Under the pieces are notes generated by a model, which saw nothing but the letters and a program-made list of their open reading frames with translations, had not been told where the DNA came from and ran no database searches. A stretch of 64,000 nucleotides of DNA from Sinohyriopsis cumingii (taxonomy: Eukaryota > Mollusca > Bivalvia > Unionida > Unionidae), in assembly GCA_028554795.2 (NCBI GenBank), contig CM068827.1, forward strand, positions 137,090,268-137,154,267. The letters are read 5' to 3'. A program made the translations under genes and the position numbers. This document shows, in pieces, positions 61,896-64,000 of this stretch (the first letter of the stretch is position 1; each line of letters starts with the position of its first letter).

Positions 61896-63379
61896 GTATT
61901 ATTAATAACACAGCAAATGCCGTATGCAGTGTTTTATTAAGCAGTCCATGAATACCAATTTTTAAAATATAGTGTGACTAAAACTTGGTGCTGTAAGTAA
62001 AGAAAGCTAAGACTTACACAACAGACAACGTATTTCTAAAATTACAAGCAAATTCTGCCAAACTGGCTGATAAAACAGGTGAGAAAGCCCATGAGCATAT
62101 TTTATCCAGGGCCTTTTCCTCTGGGCTTATCTGTTGTTATGGGGCACTGACAACTATTTCATTTCCCATAGATTGTAATATAAATATCTGGCCAAACAAA
62201 TTAACTATCTTAACAAAAGAGAATATAATTAATGCAGTGGGTTGGGAGGTCGGGATGGGTCTCCAGACATTGATATTAGTCTAAGCATAATTGCATTGTT
62301 TTGTCAACTATGTTTTATTAAAGATCTTTTTATAAATGCCAATATATTAATATTTTCTAGTATCATATTTAATAGAAAGGAGGACAAAAATGCTTTCTGA
62401 ATCATGCAAAGTTGTGTCTATGAACATGTCTGGATCTTAGCTGGTTGAATTACTAGTGAATCTAAGCATATATTGAGAAACAGACCAATCTTCAACTTAC
62501 ATAAATTTTCATACAGGAACAATTAACTAACATATCATGGAATTGTGTGGTTATTGAGATGTTACTGTTACAACTGCACAGCTCTTAGGAGAGACTCTTT
62601 AGAGTCTGAAAATAGAATATATTTTTCAGTGTGAACCTAATCATTTTGCAAGGATCACAGTTACAAGGATATTGGATGTAATTTTGAGGAGCAATAAATT
62701 GCCATAACACTATAGCTATTTTATCTATGGGGTTACATACCACTGTGATATTAGAAAAAAAATCATTCTTTGATGACCATGAAGAATATTTAATAGAATT
62801 GGTCCAGCACTGGTCAATTCTAGGTTGGTGCTAGTAGTTTCCAAGCAGTTGACAAATTTTTCACCCTGATAAAGACTTTGATAATCTATTGTACCCCAAA
62901 TCAGCTCCACTTTGGAATTTTTCATGCAGAATCTGGTTCCTATTTCATAGTAGTCATTTCCCATTTCTAACTTATATTTTCTTTCATAATTTTTCTTTTT
63001 CCCTGCAATTTTTACATAGCAAACTGTGATTTACTGCTGAATGATGCATTTCAGCATTTTGCTTTGTTAAGAAATTTAGTCTCTTGCATCATTTATATGA
63101 CCTTCAAAATATGTAAGATGTAAGAAAAGCAGATGTCATTGACTTAAAGGTAAAATTTTACCAACAACAACAGAAGCTCCATAAATTTCAATCACCAGAT
63201 ATGCTGTTGTTATTGACATGAATTGAACGCAGAACATTTTAGAAGCTTTGGCAGTTTTGGCAATCACTAGTGCCAACATAGCCAATTGCTGTCTCCCCAT
63301 AAAGAAGTATTAACAAGTATTGAATATTTTCCAGTGAATGGTTTGTTGCACATGTGATAAGCATGTTATTTCAAGCAAT
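61896..63379. other. Unique sequence, no gene
   Basis: The minus-strand frame at 62725-62964 has no recognised relatives. No arrays or element ends seen. Confidence 0.4.
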
Positions 63380-64000
63380 TGTTGATGGTAATTACCAAAT
63401 ATGAGACCAGATGGTAATTACATGTACCAAATTTCAGACCAGATGGTAATGACATGCACCAAACATCAGACCAGATGGTATTTAAATGTACTAAATATCA
63501 GATCAGATGGTAATTACATGTACCAAATTTCAGACCAGATGGTAATGACATGCACCAAACATCAGACCAGATGTTATTTAAATGTACTAAATATCAGATC
63601 AGAAGGTAATTACATGTACCAAATTTCAGACCAGATGGTAATGACATGCACCAAACATCAGACCAGATGGTATTTAAATGTACTAAATATCAGACCAGAT
63701 GGTAATGACATGCACCAAACATCAGACCAGATGGTATTTAAATGTACTAAATATCAGATCAGAGGGTAATTACATGCACCAAATGTCAGACCAGATGGTA
63801 ATTACATGTACCAAATGTCAGACCAGATGGTAATTACATGTACCAAACATCAGACCAGATGGTATTTAAATGTACTAAATATCAGATCAGAGGGTAATTA
63901 CATGTACCAAATGTCAGACCAGATGGTAATTACATGTACCAAATGTCAGACCAGATGGTAATTACATGTACCAAATATGAGATCAGACGGTATTTAAATG
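63380..64000. repeat. 31-32 bp tandem array running off the window end
   Basis: Units GACCAGATGGTAATTACATG plus TACCAAATTTCA alternate with GTATTTAAATGTACTAAATA variants, giving a higher-order period of about 95-125 bp. Confidence 0.94.

Overview
This window looks like metazoan, probably mollusc (likely bivalve), nuclear DNA. It is AT-rich and intron-rich, with no operons, rRNA or tRNA genes, or CRISPR arrays. The mollusc call is an inference: it rests on SINEs that resemble those common in bivalves and gastropods (tRNA-like head, TTG-repeat tail) and on the density of minisatellites. Nothing in the sequence fixes the species.

One host gene can be assembled on the + strand. Nine coding exons run from the ATG at 3875 to 56154 and join with perfectly compatible splice phases. 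They give about 454 residues before the model leaves the window or enters exons I cannot fix. The product has a polar N-terminus, a predicted coiled coil leading into a Leu-Thr-Gly segment in a large 668-nt exon, a proline-rich then acidic linker, and a second helical or coiled-coil stretch at the C-terminal side. I do not recognise the family with confidence. A 5' noncoding exon and promoter probably lie upstream of 3871.

The introns hold most of the interest. Roughly a third of the window is tandem repeat. The largest are a 27-bp array of about 5.5 kb in intron 1, open on both strands, and a 23-bp array of about 8.3 kb that begins some 20 bp after the exon 6 donor. At least twenty smaller arrays occur, with units from 2 to about 115 bp. 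Several arrays arise inside mobile elements. One short inverted-repeat element family occurs at six places, and two of its copies have amplified different internal segments (85 bp and 57 bp). A SINE near 46.1 kb also runs into an array made from its own 3' part.

Mobile elements supported by sequence structure are: a 1.5-kb hAT-like element with 12-bp TIRs, a 6-bp direct repeat and an exon coding a BED-like zinc finger; two LINE 3' ends facing away from each other; a decayed Ty3/gypsy integrase fragment; three or four SINEs, two with target-site duplications; a fold-back MITE; and a probable hAT MITE.

The layout is as follows. 1-3870: 5' flank with a SINE and a fold-back MITE. 3871-3925: exon 1. 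3926-14535: intron 1, dominated by the 27-bp array. 14536-18196: exons 2 and 3 around the LINE pair. 18197-28564: intron 3 (hAT element), exon 4, intron 4 and exon 5. 28565-33695: intron 5 with two arrays, then exon 6. 33696-51415: 17.7-kb intron 6, almost half of it the 23-bp array. 51416-56154: exons 7 to 9, with the gypsy fragment in intron 8. 56155-64000: downstream intron or 3' region with microsatellites and minisatellites.
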